Shown here piece by piece: positions 30,650 to 39,725 of a stretch of 49,012 nt of DNA. The stretch is from the NCBI GenBank assembly GCA_910587335.1, contig CAJUMG010000004.1:74549-123560 (forward strand). Direction: 5' to 3'. The position numbers and the translations under genes are program-made. The notes beneath the pieces were generated by a model. That model was not told the origin of the DNA, made no database searches, and worked only from the letters and a program-made list of their open reading frames with translations. The stretch comes from an uncultured Oscillospiraceae bacterium. Its GTDB lineage: Bacteria; Bacillota; Clostridia; Oscillospirales; Ruminococcaceae. Numbering within the stretch: the first letter of the stretch is position 1; each line of letters opens with the position of its first letter.

Positions 30650-33397
30650 CTAAGCAATCCCAGGGTTGGTGATCTCCCAAAACAGACTGTCCAGTGCGTA
30701 GGCGCTTTGGCCCTCCTCCCCGCTTTCGCAGTCAAAAACCATACTCTGGCCCTCCCCGCTGATGGACACAGTTAATGCCGCGCCGTTGAAAAAAATCTGC
30801 ACCGTCCGGCCGTCGTTTTGGACCAGCTGCACCGCGCTGTACCCACCGGTGGGCGGATTTACGTTTTCGTTTGGATCATACGGCCACGGATTTCCTTTGA
30901 GCGCCTGGACGGTCTCCAGCGCCTGCGCTACCTGCTCCCGGTCCATGGGGACCCGCTCCATCCGATCGGTAGGGCCGCCGGTCAGAATCAGCGATTGAAG
31001 ATTTTCGGCTGTAAAGCTTTCCAGCACCCGCGCCACCTGCTCCCAGTCACCCTCCTGAGCGTATCGGGTCCCGGTGATTCCCTCCATATCAAAATCCAAA
31101 TAGGCCTTGGCGTAGAAATCGGGCAGGACCTCTTCCTCCACCAGCGTCCGCTCTCCGGTGGCCAGATCTACCCGATACCGGCTCCAGGTCAAATCGGAAT
31201 ACTGCCAGGGCGCCGGACCGGAATCGGAATAAACCGAACGGTCTGCCCGGCAGATCAGCCTGCCGTCCAGCTTAATATCTCCCGCTTCCTCGATGGTATG
31301 GGTCGTCCCGTCTGCCAACACAATCTGATAAAGGCGAGCGGAGCCGGTAATCGGGTCCGGATTCTCGGTGTCGGATACATAGATTCCAAGCAGCGCTTCG
31401 CAAAACCGCTGTGCTTGGTTGCCGGTTAAGGACGCGGTCAATACCTCTTCTTGGGCTGCCCGCTCAATGGTCACCGACGATACAGCTTCGCCGGAAAACG
31501 GCAGATATTCGGACAAGAATTTCGCCACCTCCGCGTCATCCTCTATACGGGGTTCAAAGGCCACGGCGGTGACCAGCCATTGGTCCTCCCCACCGGTAAC
31601 CGGCGCGGTAAAATAATCCAAAAAGCAAACCATGTTATAGCCGCCCGCCGGTAGGATGACCTTGTAGCCAAACATTTCGTTGCCCTTTTCCACCGTGAAA
31701 TCATCCGTAGTGGCCAGCTGCGGCCAAACGATGTCGGCAGGGGCGTCATTGAAGCGAGGCTCCAGCGGATTATTCTCCACCGTCCCCTCCTGATAGCTGC
31801 GGATCATCCCCTGTAGCGCTGCCAAAATCCCCTCCTTTTCCGCCGGGTCTACCGCTTCCTGCCACTGAGAATCCGTCTGGGGCTGGGCCTCTATCCGCCA
31901 GTAGCTACCCAGAACCCAACGCCCGTCCTCTTTGGACAGATCTACCTGCGCCGTGCTCTTTTCCCCTGCAGCGTCGGTGATTTCGATCTGTACCCGCGCG
32001 CTGTTCCCGTCCGACTGAACTAGCGTGAGGCTGCTCCAGTCCAGCGGATCCCCGGTAAAAGCGACAGCGGAGAGATATCGCTCGGACAGATACAAAGCGC
32101 CGTCAAATTCCCGGTACCAGGGGTGCTCCTCCCGCTCAAACGCGCTCGGATAGATGTTTTCCCGGCAAAAAGCCTGGCTAAATACCTGTTCGGTGGCCTC
32201 CCGCATTTGGGCAATGCTGGTAAATTCGGTCACCGGGTAATACCAATTGTATAATTCTCCTGGAGTATTTCCCTCCAACGGAGCATTGTCAAAATCTGCT
32301 TTGGCCCCGCTGCCATTGTACCAATTGAGGACAGCTGGCGCCTCCTCCAAAAGGCGACGGGCTTCCTGCAAAACAGTTTCTTCCCCCCGATCAGAGGGAG
32401 AACAGGCGGCAAAAAGCCCCGCCGCTCCGACCAAAAGCACCATAAGACCCAAAGCCAGCGCGCCTTTCCGCTTGTTCTTCTGGTCAAAAAGATTCCGAAG
32501 CCGATCCCGAATAGACCGGACTCCGCCGGAAAAATAGGTGGAAAAAACCGGGGCCTTTTCCCCTTTGCGAACGATCTCCAGAATGGTGTCTCCGTAAAAA
32601 CCCTTCCCCTCCAGGTCCAATCCGCGGATCACCTCGTCGTCGCAGACAAATTCCACATCCCGGCCCGCTTGGCGGGACATCAGCCACACCAGTGGATTAA
32701 ACCAATGCAGCGCGTTGGCCAGCATAAGTACCAATTTGTACCAAATATCCCGCCGGCGGATATGGCCCATCTCGTGCTTAACAATAAAGTACAAAGCCCG
32801 CTGACCGTAATCCTCCTGGGGCAAAAATAGGGTCGGCCGAAACAGTCCAATCACCATTGGACTGGATATGCGTGAACAGACAAAAACCGGTATTTCCCGG
32901 CGGATGCCCTCCTCCCTTCGGACCTTTTGGGCAAGCTGCAAAACCTGTTCGTCCTTTACCGGGCGCTTCCACCGGTGAACCTGCCGGAGAAAATGCAGGT
33001 AGGACAGCGTCTGCCACAGCAAAAACAGAATCGTTCCTGCCAGCCAGACCGCCGCCAGAACCTCCATTATCGTAATGGACGAACCCTTTGCCCAGTCCGC
33101 CGGCTGGGGAGCCGGTGTTCCTGTATGTATGGGCGCTTGCGGGACAGTGGGGTGCTGGGGCTGTGTCGCAGGCGCGGAAAAGACCGTCTTGTTGGAAATA
33201 TTCACCTGTACTGGCGCCTGTGGCAAAGACAGATTCAGCGGAATGAGCAGCCGCAGCGCCAACGCAAGCCAAGCCCAGTACCGCCATTTTGCGGTATACT
33301 GCCGGCGTAGAAGGGGCGTAAGCGCCAGCAGAAGAAGAATCAGCAGAGATACCGCCATGGTAATTTCCACAAGATCGGTAAATAGATTTTCCAGCAT
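30650..33397 (-). CDS. BlaR1/MecR1-like M56 membrane metalloprotease with a large non-penicillin-binding sensor region
   Basis: A 915-residue sensor-transducer. Membrane helices near 12-30, 38-56 and 108-132 precede an M56 zinc protease domain with HEMGH at 208-212 and the third-ligand segment DVEFVCDDEVI near 247-257. A last helix lies near 312-332. About 580 extracytoplasmic residues follow. In BlaR1 this part is a penicillin-binding domain; here no SxxK/SxN/KTG set stands out. One part (about 380-500, GALYLSERYLSAVAFTG) faintly recalls IseA-type domains seen in clostridial M56 proteins, but this is only an impression. Its job should be to sense an envelope signal and trigger cleavage of the partner BlaI-like repressor, encoded one base upstream. 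Confidence 0.85.
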   Translation of the reverse strand: MLENLFTDLVEITMAVSLLILLLLALTPLLRRQYTAKWRYWAWLALALRLLIPLNLSLPQAPVQVNISNKTVFSAPATQPQHPTVPQAPIHTGTPAPQPADWAKGSSITIMEVLAAVWLAGTILFLLWQTLSYLHFLRQVHRWKRPVKDEQVLQLAQKVRREEGIRREIPVFVCSRISSPMVIGLFRPTLFLPQEDYGQRALYFIVKHEMGHIRRRDIWYKLVLMLANALHWFNPLVWLMSRQAGRDVEFVCDDEVIRGLDLEGKGFYGDTILEIVRKGEKAPVFSTYFSGGVRSIRDRLRNLFDQKNKRKGALALGLMVLLVGAAGLFAACSPSDRGEETVLQEARRLLEEAPAVLNWYNGSGAKADFDNAPLEGNTPGELYNWYYPVTEFTSIAQMREATEQVFSQAFCRENIYPSAFEREEHPWYREFDGALYLSERYLSAVAFTGDPLDWSSLTLVQSDGNSARVQIEITDAAGEKSTAQVDLSKEDGRWVLGSYWRIEAQPQTDSQWQEAVDPAEKEGILAALQGMIRSYQEGTVENNPLEPRFNDAPADIVWPQLATTDDFTVEKGNEMFGYKVILPAGGYNMVCFLDYFTAPVTGGEDQWLVTAVAFEPRIEDDAEVAKFLSEYLPFSGEAVSSVTIERAAQEEVLTASLTGNQAQRFCEALLGIYVSDTENPDPITGSARLYQIVLADGTTHTIEEAGDIKLDGRLICRADRSVYSDSGPAPWQYSDLTWSRYRVDLATGERTLVEEEVLPDFYAKAYLDFDMEGITGTRYAQEGDWEQVARVLESFTAENLQSLILTGGPTDRMERVPMDREQVAQALETVQALKGNPWPYDPNENVNPPTGGYSAVQLVQNDGRTVQIFFNGAALTVSISGEGQSMVFDCESGEEGQSAYALDSLFWEITNPGIA

Positions 33398-33398
33398 G

Positions 33399-33779
33399 TC
33401 AATCCCTCCTTTTTAACTCCTCCAACAGCTCCTCCAGTTCCCCCAGCTGGCTTTGGTCCACCTTTTTTCCCTGGTACAAAGCCGTTACAAACCGTTTTAC
33501 CGAGCTGCCATACAGCCTGTCCAGCATGGATCGGCTCTCAAAGGCCAAATATTCCTCCCGCGCTACTGCCGGGCGGTAAAAATTCATCTTGCCCCGCTTT
33601 TCACAGGTGAGAAAGCCCTTCTTTTCCAATCTGGAAAGATAGGTGTTAATGGTATTGATGTTCCAGTTTTTCTCCTTCAGCTGCTGATCAAAATAAGAGC
33701 GGGGTACCTCCCCCTCAGCCTCCCACAAGACCAGCATCATTTCCAGCTCGGTATCCGGCAAACGCCGCAGTTTTTCCAT
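33399..33779 (-). CDS. BlaI/MecI/CopY-family repressor
   Basis: A 126-residue winged-helix repressor: LRRLPDTELEMMLVLWEAEG, the recognition region NTINTYLSRLEKKGFLTCEKRGKMNFY, and a C-terminal dimerisation helix FVTALYQGKK...LEELLEELKRRD. BlaI-type proteins repress until cleaved on a signal from the M56 partner. The gene ends one base before the M56 gene. TACTACA boxes overlap its own promoter, so autorepression is likely. Target genes beyond this pair are not apparent; no beta-lactamase is nearby. Confidence 0.92.
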   Translation of the reverse strand: MEKLRRLPDTELEMMLVLWEAEGEVPRSYFDQQLKEKNWNINTINTYLSRLEKKGFLTCEKRGKMNFYRPAVAREEYLAFESRSMLDRLYGSSVKRFVTALYQGKKVDQSQLGELEELLEELKRRD

Positions 33780-33806
33780 ACGCGTTTCCCCTTCCTGACA
33801 AAATAT

Positions 33807-33859
33807 TTACTACAATTGAAGTATAACTATATACTACACTTGACGTAATAATTTGTCAA
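33807..33859 (-). promoter_or_regulatory. Promoter with BlaI-type operator boxes
   Basis: Minus strand: -35 TTGACA (33854-33859), 17-base spacer, -10 TAGTAT (33831-33836). On the plus strand, TACTACA occurs at 33808-33814 and 33832-33838, 24 bases apart; the second overlaps the -10. TACTACA/TGTAGTA half-sites are typical of BlaI/MecI operators. Confidence 0.65.
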
Positions 33860-33923
33860 TAGTCCTTGGAAAAACAGAGGAAAAACCTTTGATTTTTTAG
33901 GCGAAACAAAGAAAAAACAGGGT

Positions 33924-33964
33924 AAAAAAGCGGTGAAAACCCATAGATTTTCACCGCTTTTTTT
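33924..33964. terminator. Terminator after glgP
   Basis: Stem AAAGCGGTGAAAA/TTTTCACCGCTTT with an eight-base loop and T runs on both strands; 25 bases past the glgP stop. Confidence 0.88.
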
Positions 33965-33988
33965 AGTGCTTTTCGCTTTTTTGGTCTG

Positions 33989-36331
33989 CTAATCCTCTGG
34001 CCCGATTTTCCAGATTTCCCGGGCATATTCCTCGATGGTCCGATCGCTGGAAAAAATTCCCGCATGGGCGGTATTCATCAGGCACTTGCGGGTAAACCCG
34101 GTCCGGTCGGTATACTCCCGGTTGGCCTTGCGTTTTGCATCGCAGTAGGAAACAAAATCCAAAAGCAGATAATATTGATCCGGTTTGTGCCAGCTAGCGC
34201 CGATGGTCAGCGAATCGTACAGCTCTCGGAACATACCGGTTTTCCCATCGGAGAAGGTTCCGTCAACCAGCGTTTCCACCACCTGGCGAATCCGGGGATT
34301 TTCCCGCAATATTTTCGCTGGATCGTATTCCCCAAGCGCCGCCAGCTCTTCCACCGTCGCGCCGAAAATGTAGTTATTTTCCCGGCCGGCCTGCTCGACA
34401 ATCTCGATATTCGCGCCGTCCAGCGTTCCCAGTGTGACCGCCCCATTGAGCATAAACTTCATATTGCTGGTGCCGGAAGCCTCGGTCCCGGCGGTAGAAA
34501 TCTGCTCGGAAATATCCGCTGCGGGAATCAGCTTTTCCGCGTAGGATACGTTATAATTTTGCACGAACAGCACCTGTAGGCGATCCCGTGTCTGTGGGTC
34601 GTTATTGACCAGCTTTGCGATTTCGTTGATATACTTGATAATCCCCTTTGCCCGATAATACCCCGGCGCTGCCTTGGCGCCGAACAAAAAGACTGTCGGG
34701 TACCAATCGGTCAGGCTGCCGTCCTTCAGCGAAAAATAGATATCCAAAATGGAAAAGGCGTTCAGCAGCTGTCTTTTGTACTCGTGCAGCCGCTTAATCT
34801 GCACATCGAATAGGAAATCCGGGTTCAGCCGCACCCCTTCCCGCTTCTGCACAAAATCGCACAATTGCAGCTTTTTCTGCCGCTTGATTTCGGCAAACCG
34901 CTGCAAAACCGTTTGGTCCTGGGCATAGTCTGCAAGGGTGCTGATGCGGGTAAGCTCTGTTTGCCACCCGTCGCCGCAAAGCTCGGTGATAAGGTGGGAC
35001 AGCTCCGGATTACACAAAGCCAGCCAGCGGCGCTGGGTAATGCCGTTGGTCTTGTTCTGGAAGCGGTCCGGATACAGACTGTACCATTCCTGCAGGGCGC
35101 TGCTTTTGAGTATTTCGGTATGGATGCGAGCCACACCGTTGACCGTGTGCCCTGCAAAAATCGCCATACGCGCCATATGAATGGTCCCCTCATCTATGAT
35201 ACGGTAGACCTTGCGCTCCTCTGCCGAAAGACCCCGGGCGGACAGCTGCCGCATCAGGGCATTTTGCAAAAGCACCACATAGGGGTAAACCTCTGGAAGG
35301 GCCGAACAAAACAGGGAAACGCTCCATTTTTCCAGCGCCTCCGCCATGATCGTATGGTTGGTGTAGGAGAAGGTTTTCTGCACCACCTCAAACGCCTGTT
35401 CAAAGGAGAGAAGATGCTCCCCCATCAACAAACGAAGCAGTTCGGGGATGGCCACGGTGGGATGGGTATCGTTCAGTTGGACTGCATAGCAATCCCCAAA
35501 GCGCGAAAAGTCCTCCCCATATTTTTCCGTATACCGGCTAATAAGCGTTTGCATGGTGGCGCTGGCGAAAAAGTACTGCTGTTTGAGCCGCAGCCGTTTG
35601 CCTGCGTCGGTATCGTCATTGGGATAGAGCACGGCGGAAATTTCCTGCGCCCGGTTTTGCCGGCGAACCGCCTCATCATATTCCTGGCGGTTAAAGGAAT
35701 CAAAGTCAAACGCCTCCACCGCCTCGGCCTGCCACAGGCGCAGGGTATTGACCGCTCCATCCCCATAGCCGATCACCGGCATATCATAAGGCACCGCCCG
35801 GACCGTTTGATCTGCGAAATGGACCAGGACCGCCTCTTCTTCTCTGCGCACGCTCCATGGATCGCCAAAGCGCATCCAGTCGTCCGCTTCCTCCTTTTGA
35901 AAGCCGTTTTCGAACCGCTGGCGAAACAGGCCGTAACGGTAGCGAATGCCAAATCCGTCCAGCGGCAGACGATGGGTGGCGGCAGAGTCCAAAAAGCAGG
36001 CGGCCAGCCGCCCCAAACCGCCGTTGCCCAAAGCGTCATCCTCGATCTGCTCAAAAATCGCCGGATCGAGGCCCTGTTCCTTTAGGAATTGTCCGCAGCG
36101 ATCCAAAAGGCCCAGGTTCATCAGGTTGCTATAGATGAGCCTTCCCACCAGAAATTCCGCCGAAAGGTAACAAGCCCGTTTTCCACCTGTCTCCTTCTTC
36201 CACCGAGGGGACGCCTGGGCCATGGCCGCCCGAGAAACCGCCTGATAAAGCTGTTTGACACTTGCCTGCTTTGGTGAAACGCCGTAATCTAGATCTAAAA
36301 TCATCTGAATTTGCTTTTCAAAATCCTGCAA
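33989..36331 (-). CDS. glgP: Glycogen/maltodextrin phosphorylase
   Basis: A 780-residue PLP-dependent alpha-glucan phosphorylase that releases glucose-1-phosphate from glycogen or maltodextrin. Family text: YLSAEFLVGRLIYSNL, EDDALGNGGLGRLAACFLDS, QLNDTHPTVAIPELLRLL, FDVQIKRLHEYKRQLLN, and the PLP-lysine segment EASGTSNMKFMLNGAVTLGT. GGAGG lies a few bases ahead of the ATG. It follows malQ by 16 bases and ends the glucan operon, so MalQ products would feed it directly. Confidence 0.97.
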   Translation of the reverse strand: MQDFEKQIQMILDLDYGVSPKQASVKQLYQAVSRAAMAQASPRWKKETGGKRACYLSAEFLVGRLIYSNLMNLGLLDRCGQFLKEQGLDPAIFEQIEDDALGNGGLGRLAACFLDSAATHRLPLDGFGIRYRYGLFRQRFENGFQKEEADDWMRFGDPWSVRREEEAVLVHFADQTVRAVPYDMPVIGYGDGAVNTLRLWQAEAVEAFDFDSFNRQEYDEAVRRQNRAQEISAVLYPNDDTDAGKRLRLKQQYFFASATMQTLISRYTEKYGEDFSRFGDCYAVQLNDTHPTVAIPELLRLLMGEHLLSFEQAFEVVQKTFSYTNHTIMAEALEKWSVSLFCSALPEVYPYVVLLQNALMRQLSARGLSAEERKVYRIIDEGTIHMARMAIFAGHTVNGVARIHTEILKSSALQEWYSLYPDRFQNKTNGITQRRWLALCNPELSHLITELCGDGWQTELTRISTLADYAQDQTVLQRFAEIKRQKKLQLCDFVQKREGVRLNPDFLFDVQIKRLHEYKRQLLNAFSILDIYFSLKDGSLTDWYPTVFLFGAKAAPGYYRAKGIIKYINEIAKLVNNDPQTRDRLQVLFVQNYNVSYAEKLIPAADISEQISTAGTEASGTSNMKFMLNGAVTLGTLDGANIEIVEQAGRENNYIFGATVEELAALGEYDPAKILRENPRIRQVVETLVDGTFSDGKTGMFRELYDSLTIGASWHKPDQYYLLLDFVSYCDAKRKANREYTDRTGFTRKCLMNTAHAGIFSSDRTIEEYAREIWKIGPED

Positions 36332-36347
36332 AGAGGATCCCTCCTTC

Positions 36348-37844
36348 CTATCTGTCGTAGAGCTTGACCATCTCCTGTATGCGGACGGCCAGGCCGCCGC
36401 CCAGCTGTCCTTTTACCAACCGCCAACACCAATTGCCTCCCAAGGTGGACGGTGTATTGATCCGGGCCCGGTTATCCAGGCCCAGAAAATCCTGAAGCTG
36501 AAAGATCACCGTATCCGCGCAGCTGGCGTATGCCGACCGGATAATCCCCCAAGGGATTTGTACATTTTGGGAAACGTTAAGATATCGGCGGGCGAATTGC
36601 AGCATCTTTCGGCTTTGTCCCGGTCCGAAAAAGCCGGCCAAGGTTTCGTTGTCATGGGTGCCGCCGTATACCACGGTATTTTTCTCAAAATGGCAGGGCA
36701 AATACTCGTTGGCGCTGGAGCTGTCAAAGGCGAATTCCATCAGCTTCATGCCCGGATAGCCGCTTTTTCGCAAAAGCCGGCGCACCTGCGGGGTAACGAC
36801 CCCCAGATCCTCGGCGATAATCCTTTTGCCGCCTAAAGCCGGGGTGATCGCTGCCAGCAGCTTTTCGCCGGGGCCAGGCACCCAACGGCCGTTCATAGCC
36901 GTTTTTTCCTTTGCCGGAATCGAATAATAATGGACGATGCCGATAAAATGATCGATGCGGATCAGATCATACCAATCGGCGCTGGCGGCTATTCGCCTTT
37001 TCCACCAGGAAAAGCCGTCCCGCTCCATGGCGCTCCAATCATACAGCGGGTTACCCCAAAGCTGCCCGGTGGAGGAAAAAAGGTCCGGCGGCACACCGGC
37101 AACCGCCAAAGGCTGGCGGTCCTCATCCATCTGGAACAGCCCGCTATTTGCCCAGACATCGGCACTGTCCATCGCCACATAGATAGGGATATCGCCAATG
37201 ATTTGGATTTTCTTTTGGTTGGCGTAGTCTTTCAGCTTTTTCCATTGGGTGAAAAAGAGATACTGAAGGTATTGCCAGAACGCCGTCTCGCCTTTGAGCC
37301 GGTCCTTGTAAGACTGTAAGGCGGCGGGCTGGCGCAGGCGGATTTCCTTAGGCCAGGACTGCCACGGCTGCCCCTCGAAAGAATCCTTAAGCGCCATAAA
37401 AAGGGCGTAATCCTCCAGCCAGAAGCTATTTTTTTCGCAGAAGGACGAAAAATCCGGATCCTGTTCCCATCCGCTGCGAGACCAAGCCTTTTTTAGCACC
37501 GCAAAGCGGTTTTTATAGATCTTGGCGTAATCCACCCAATCCGGCCTTGTGCCCCAATCCGGCGCCTGTGCCTCCGACCGGTGCAAAAGGCCCTGCTCCG
37601 CCAGCGTTTGCAGATCGATATAGTAAGGGTTTCCGGCAAAAGCGGAGAAGCTTTGATACGGGCTGTCCCCATAGCCGGTGGGGCCTAGAGGGAGCACCTG
37701 CCAATAGCTTTGTCCCGCTGCCGACAGAAAATCCACAAAGTCATAAGCCGCCTGGCCAAACGAGCCGATTCCATAGTCGGACGGCAGGCAGGATACCGGC
37801 AGCAGGACACCGGCGCCGCGCCCCAATGGTTTTTGTTTTTTCAT
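36348..37844 (-). CDS. malQ: 4-alpha-glucanotransferase (amylomaltase)
   Basis: A 498-residue GH77 enzyme that transfers maltodextrin segments and frees glucose. Pieces include GAGVLLPVSCLPSDYGIGSF, YWQVLPLGPTGYGDSPYQS, the nucleophile region DLIRIDHFIGI, the acid/base IIAEDLGVVTP, and VYGGTHDNETLAGF. I place the start at ATG 37842-37844 (MKKQKPLGRG), the usual N-terminus. A much longer open frame to 38285 runs antisense-free through the malG-like gene end and has no family similarity. The ribosome site is weak (AAGGGA at a long distance). It has its own promoter with an inverted repeat. Confidence 0.95.
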   Translation of the reverse strand: MKKQKPLGRGAGVLLPVSCLPSDYGIGSFGQAAYDFVDFLSAAGQSYWQVLPLGPTGYGDSPYQSFSAFAGNPYYIDLQTLAEQGLLHRSEAQAPDWGTRPDWVDYAKIYKNRFAVLKKAWSRSGWEQDPDFSSFCEKNSFWLEDYALFMALKDSFEGQPWQSWPKEIRLRQPAALQSYKDRLKGETAFWQYLQYLFFTQWKKLKDYANQKKIQIIGDIPIYVAMDSADVWANSGLFQMDEDRQPLAVAGVPPDLFSSTGQLWGNPLYDWSAMERDGFSWWKRRIAASADWYDLIRIDHFIGIVHYYSIPAKEKTAMNGRWVPGPGEKLLAAITPALGGKRIIAEDLGVVTPQVRRLLRKSGYPGMKLMEFAFDSSSANEYLPCHFEKNTVVYGGTHDNETLAGFFGPGQSRKMLQFARRYLNVSQNVQIPWGIIRSAYASCADTVIFQLQDFLGLDNRARINTPSTLGGNWCWRLVKGQLGGGLAVRIQEMVKLYDR

Positions 37845-37917
37845 TTTAAAAGCACCGTCCCTTCCCAAAGAATGAAACGCCTTTTCACGCATAACCGGTT
37901 TGCCGCCAAAAACCGGT

Positions 37918-37963
37918 GCAAGGAGTATAAGAATATCATACTCCTTGCAGGCTTCTGCGTCAA
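37918..37963 (-). promoter_or_regulatory. malQ-glgP promoter overlapped by an 11-bp inverted repeat
   Basis: Minus strand: -35 TTGACG (37958-37963), 17-base spacer, -10 TATGAT (37935-37940). GCAAGGAGTAT (37918-37928) and ATACTCCTTGC (37938-37948) form a perfect dyad with a nine-base centre that covers the -10. It may be an operator for a sugar-responsive repressor. As RNA it could also be a hairpin terminating malG. Confidence 0.6.
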
Positions 37964-37981
37964 ACCGAAAAGGGCAAAAAG

Positions 37982-38818
37982 CTACCCTTTCACCGCGCCG
38001 GACATAACCCCTTTGATGATGTACTTTTGACTTGTCAGATAGAAAACAACGATCGGGATAATCGCCAAAATTAACGTAGCCATCAGCGCGCCCATATCCC
38101 GGGAGCCATAGCCGCTTTGGAGGTACTGGACCGCGATTGGGATGGTCCGATACCGGCTGCCGATTACGAGATACGGGAGCAGGTAATCGTTCCAGATCCA
38201 CATGGCGTTTAAGATCGCCACCGTGACAGCGGTGGGTTTTAGGATGGGGAAAACCACGAGAAAGAAGGTTTGGAGGGGTTTGCATCCGTCAATGGCGGCG
38301 GCTTCTTCGATTTCCAGTGGGATAGATTTAATGAATCCGCTGTACAAAAACACCGACAGACCGGAGCCAAACCCCAGATACAAAAGAATAATGCCCAGCG
38401 GATTGTCCAGGTGCAGAAGGTTCGCGATTTTAGACATGGTAAACATCACCATCTGAAACGGCACAATCATGCTGAAGACAAACAGATAGTATAGTCCGCC
38501 GGCGGCGCGGGTCTTTACCCGGACAAGGTACCAGGCGGTCATAGCGGTAAAAAGCACAATGGCTGCCACCGAACAGACGGTGATGAACAGCGAATAGCCA
38601 AAGGCGGAGAAAAATTCCGTCTTTTGGATGCCGTTTTGGTAGTTATAAAGGCCTACAAAGGTCCGGGCGTCCGGCAAGGAAAAAGGTTCCTCTGAAATAT
38701 AAAACTGTCCTTTAAAGGAATTGATAAGGACCAGAAAAATAGGATACAGGAAAAACAGGGACAAAAGTCCCAGAAAAAGGGACAGAAAAAGGCTGCTCCT
38801 GCTCTTTGCCGGTTTCAT
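37982..38818 (-). CDS. Carbohydrate ABC transporter permease, MalG type
   Basis: A 278-residue inner-membrane permease with six predicted helices. The EAA loop that contacts the ATPase reads EIEEAAAIDGCKPLQTFFLVV followed by FPILKP. MalG/CUT1 family members end close to a ...GAVKG tail as seen here. It overlaps the MalF-type gene by four bases (ATGA). Together with the MalF-type permease and the binding protein it would import an oligosaccharide; neighbouring MalQ and GlgP point to maltodextrin. No ATPase gene is in the window, so a shared MsmK-type ATPase elsewhere is likely. Confidence 0.93.
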   Translation of the reverse strand: MKPAKSRSSLFLSLFLGLLSLFFLYPIFLVLINSFKGQFYISEEPFSLPDARTFVGLYNYQNGIQKTEFFSAFGYSLFITVCSVAAIVLFTAMTAWYLVRVKTRAAGGLYYLFVFSMIVPFQMVMFTMSKIANLLHLDNPLGIILLYLGFGSGLSVFLYSGFIKSIPLEIEEAAAIDGCKPLQTFFLVVFPILKPTAVTVAILNAMWIWNDYLLPYLVIGSRYRTIPIAVQYLQSGYGSRDMGALMATLILAIIPIVVFYLTSQKYIIKGVMSGAVKG

Positions 38819-39660
38819 TGCTCCACCTCCCTTTTACGGGTGAGCCGAAGCTGGATAAAGGCGATGGCCGCCACCAGCAGGAAAAAGATCACCGCTTTTG
38901 CCTGGCCCACCCCTTCGTCCCCGATTCTGCCATAGAAGGTGTTGTAGATGTCCAGCGCCAGCATCGCGGTTTTTTTCATCGGCGCGCCGGCGGTTAAGGC
39001 GAAATTCTGGTCAAACAGCTTAAAGGAGTTGGTCAGCGTTAAAAAGGTACAGATGGTGACCGACGGCATGACCATTGGGATGGTTACATGGTAAAGCTTC
39101 TGCCAGGGAGAGGCGCCGTCGATCTGCGCGGCCTCCAGCACATCGCCCGGCAGATTTTGCAGCCCCGCGATATAAATGATCATCATGTAGCCGATCATCT
39201 GCCAATTCATCACCGCTACCAACCCCCAAAATCCATAGCGGGGATCATAGGTGATATCGACCCCCGCTCCCAAAAGCAATCCGTTGATCATCAGCTGCCA
39301 GATGTACCCCAGCACAATACCGCCGATGAGATTTGGCATGAAGAAAACGGTCCGGAACAGGTTGGAGCCCCGAAGTCCTCTGGTCAGAAGCAGCGCAAGG
39401 CCAAAGGCCAGAAGGTTCACCGTCAGGACAGATACGACGGTGAATACCACGGTAAACCACAAAGCGTTCAAAAAATCCTGGTTATCGGTAAAAGCCCGCA
39501 GGTAGTTGTTCCATCCGACCCAATGGGTATTTGAAACGGTGGTAAACTCGGTAAAGGACAGATACAGGCCGAACAGAAACGGGATGAAAAAAGCGACGAC
39601 AAAGGCAATCCCTGTTGGGAGCAGAAAAACCGCGGCATATTTTCGCAGGCTTTTTTGCAT
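38815..39660 (-). CDS. Carbohydrate ABC transporter permease, MalF type
   Basis: A 281-residue permease with six helices, starting with a basic N-terminus and AVFLLPTGIAFVVAFFIPFL. The EAA loop is GDVLEAAQIDGASPWQKLYH. It lacks the extra periplasmic domain of E. coli MalF, like most Firmicute CUT1 permeases. It is coupled to the MalG-type gene and lies 65 bases after the binding-protein gene. Confidence 0.93.
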   Translation of the reverse strand: MQKSLRKYAAVFLLPTGIAFVVAFFIPFLFGLYLSFTEFTTVSNTHWVGWNNYLRAFTDNQDFLNALWFTVVFTVVSVLTVNLLAFGLALLLTRGLRGSNLFRTVFFMPNLIGGIVLGYIWQLMINGLLLGAGVDITYDPRYGFWGLVAVMNWQMIGYMMIIYIAGLQNLPGDVLEAAQIDGASPWQKLYHVTIPMVMPSVTICTFLTLTNSFKLFDQNFALTAGAPMKKTAMLALDIYNTFYGRIGDEGVGQAKAVIFFLLVAAIAFIQLRLTRKREVEQ

Positions 39661-39725
39661 ATGGAACCCTCCTAACTGATTCGAATGACAAAAATTCCAT
39701 ACCGGTCAAAGGTGTGAAAGTGGGA

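Noticed and set aside
34865..36085. 406-codon plus-strand open frame opposite glgP
   Set aside because: It is exactly antisense to glycogen phosphorylase, has no ribosome site or recognisable motif, and its low-complexity His/Arg/Gly-rich text is typical of a shadow frame in G+C-rich DNA.
36348..38285. 645-codon reading of malQ
   Set aside because: The first 147 codons overlap the malG-like gene and lack similarity to GH77 enzymes; the normal N-terminus begins at 37844.
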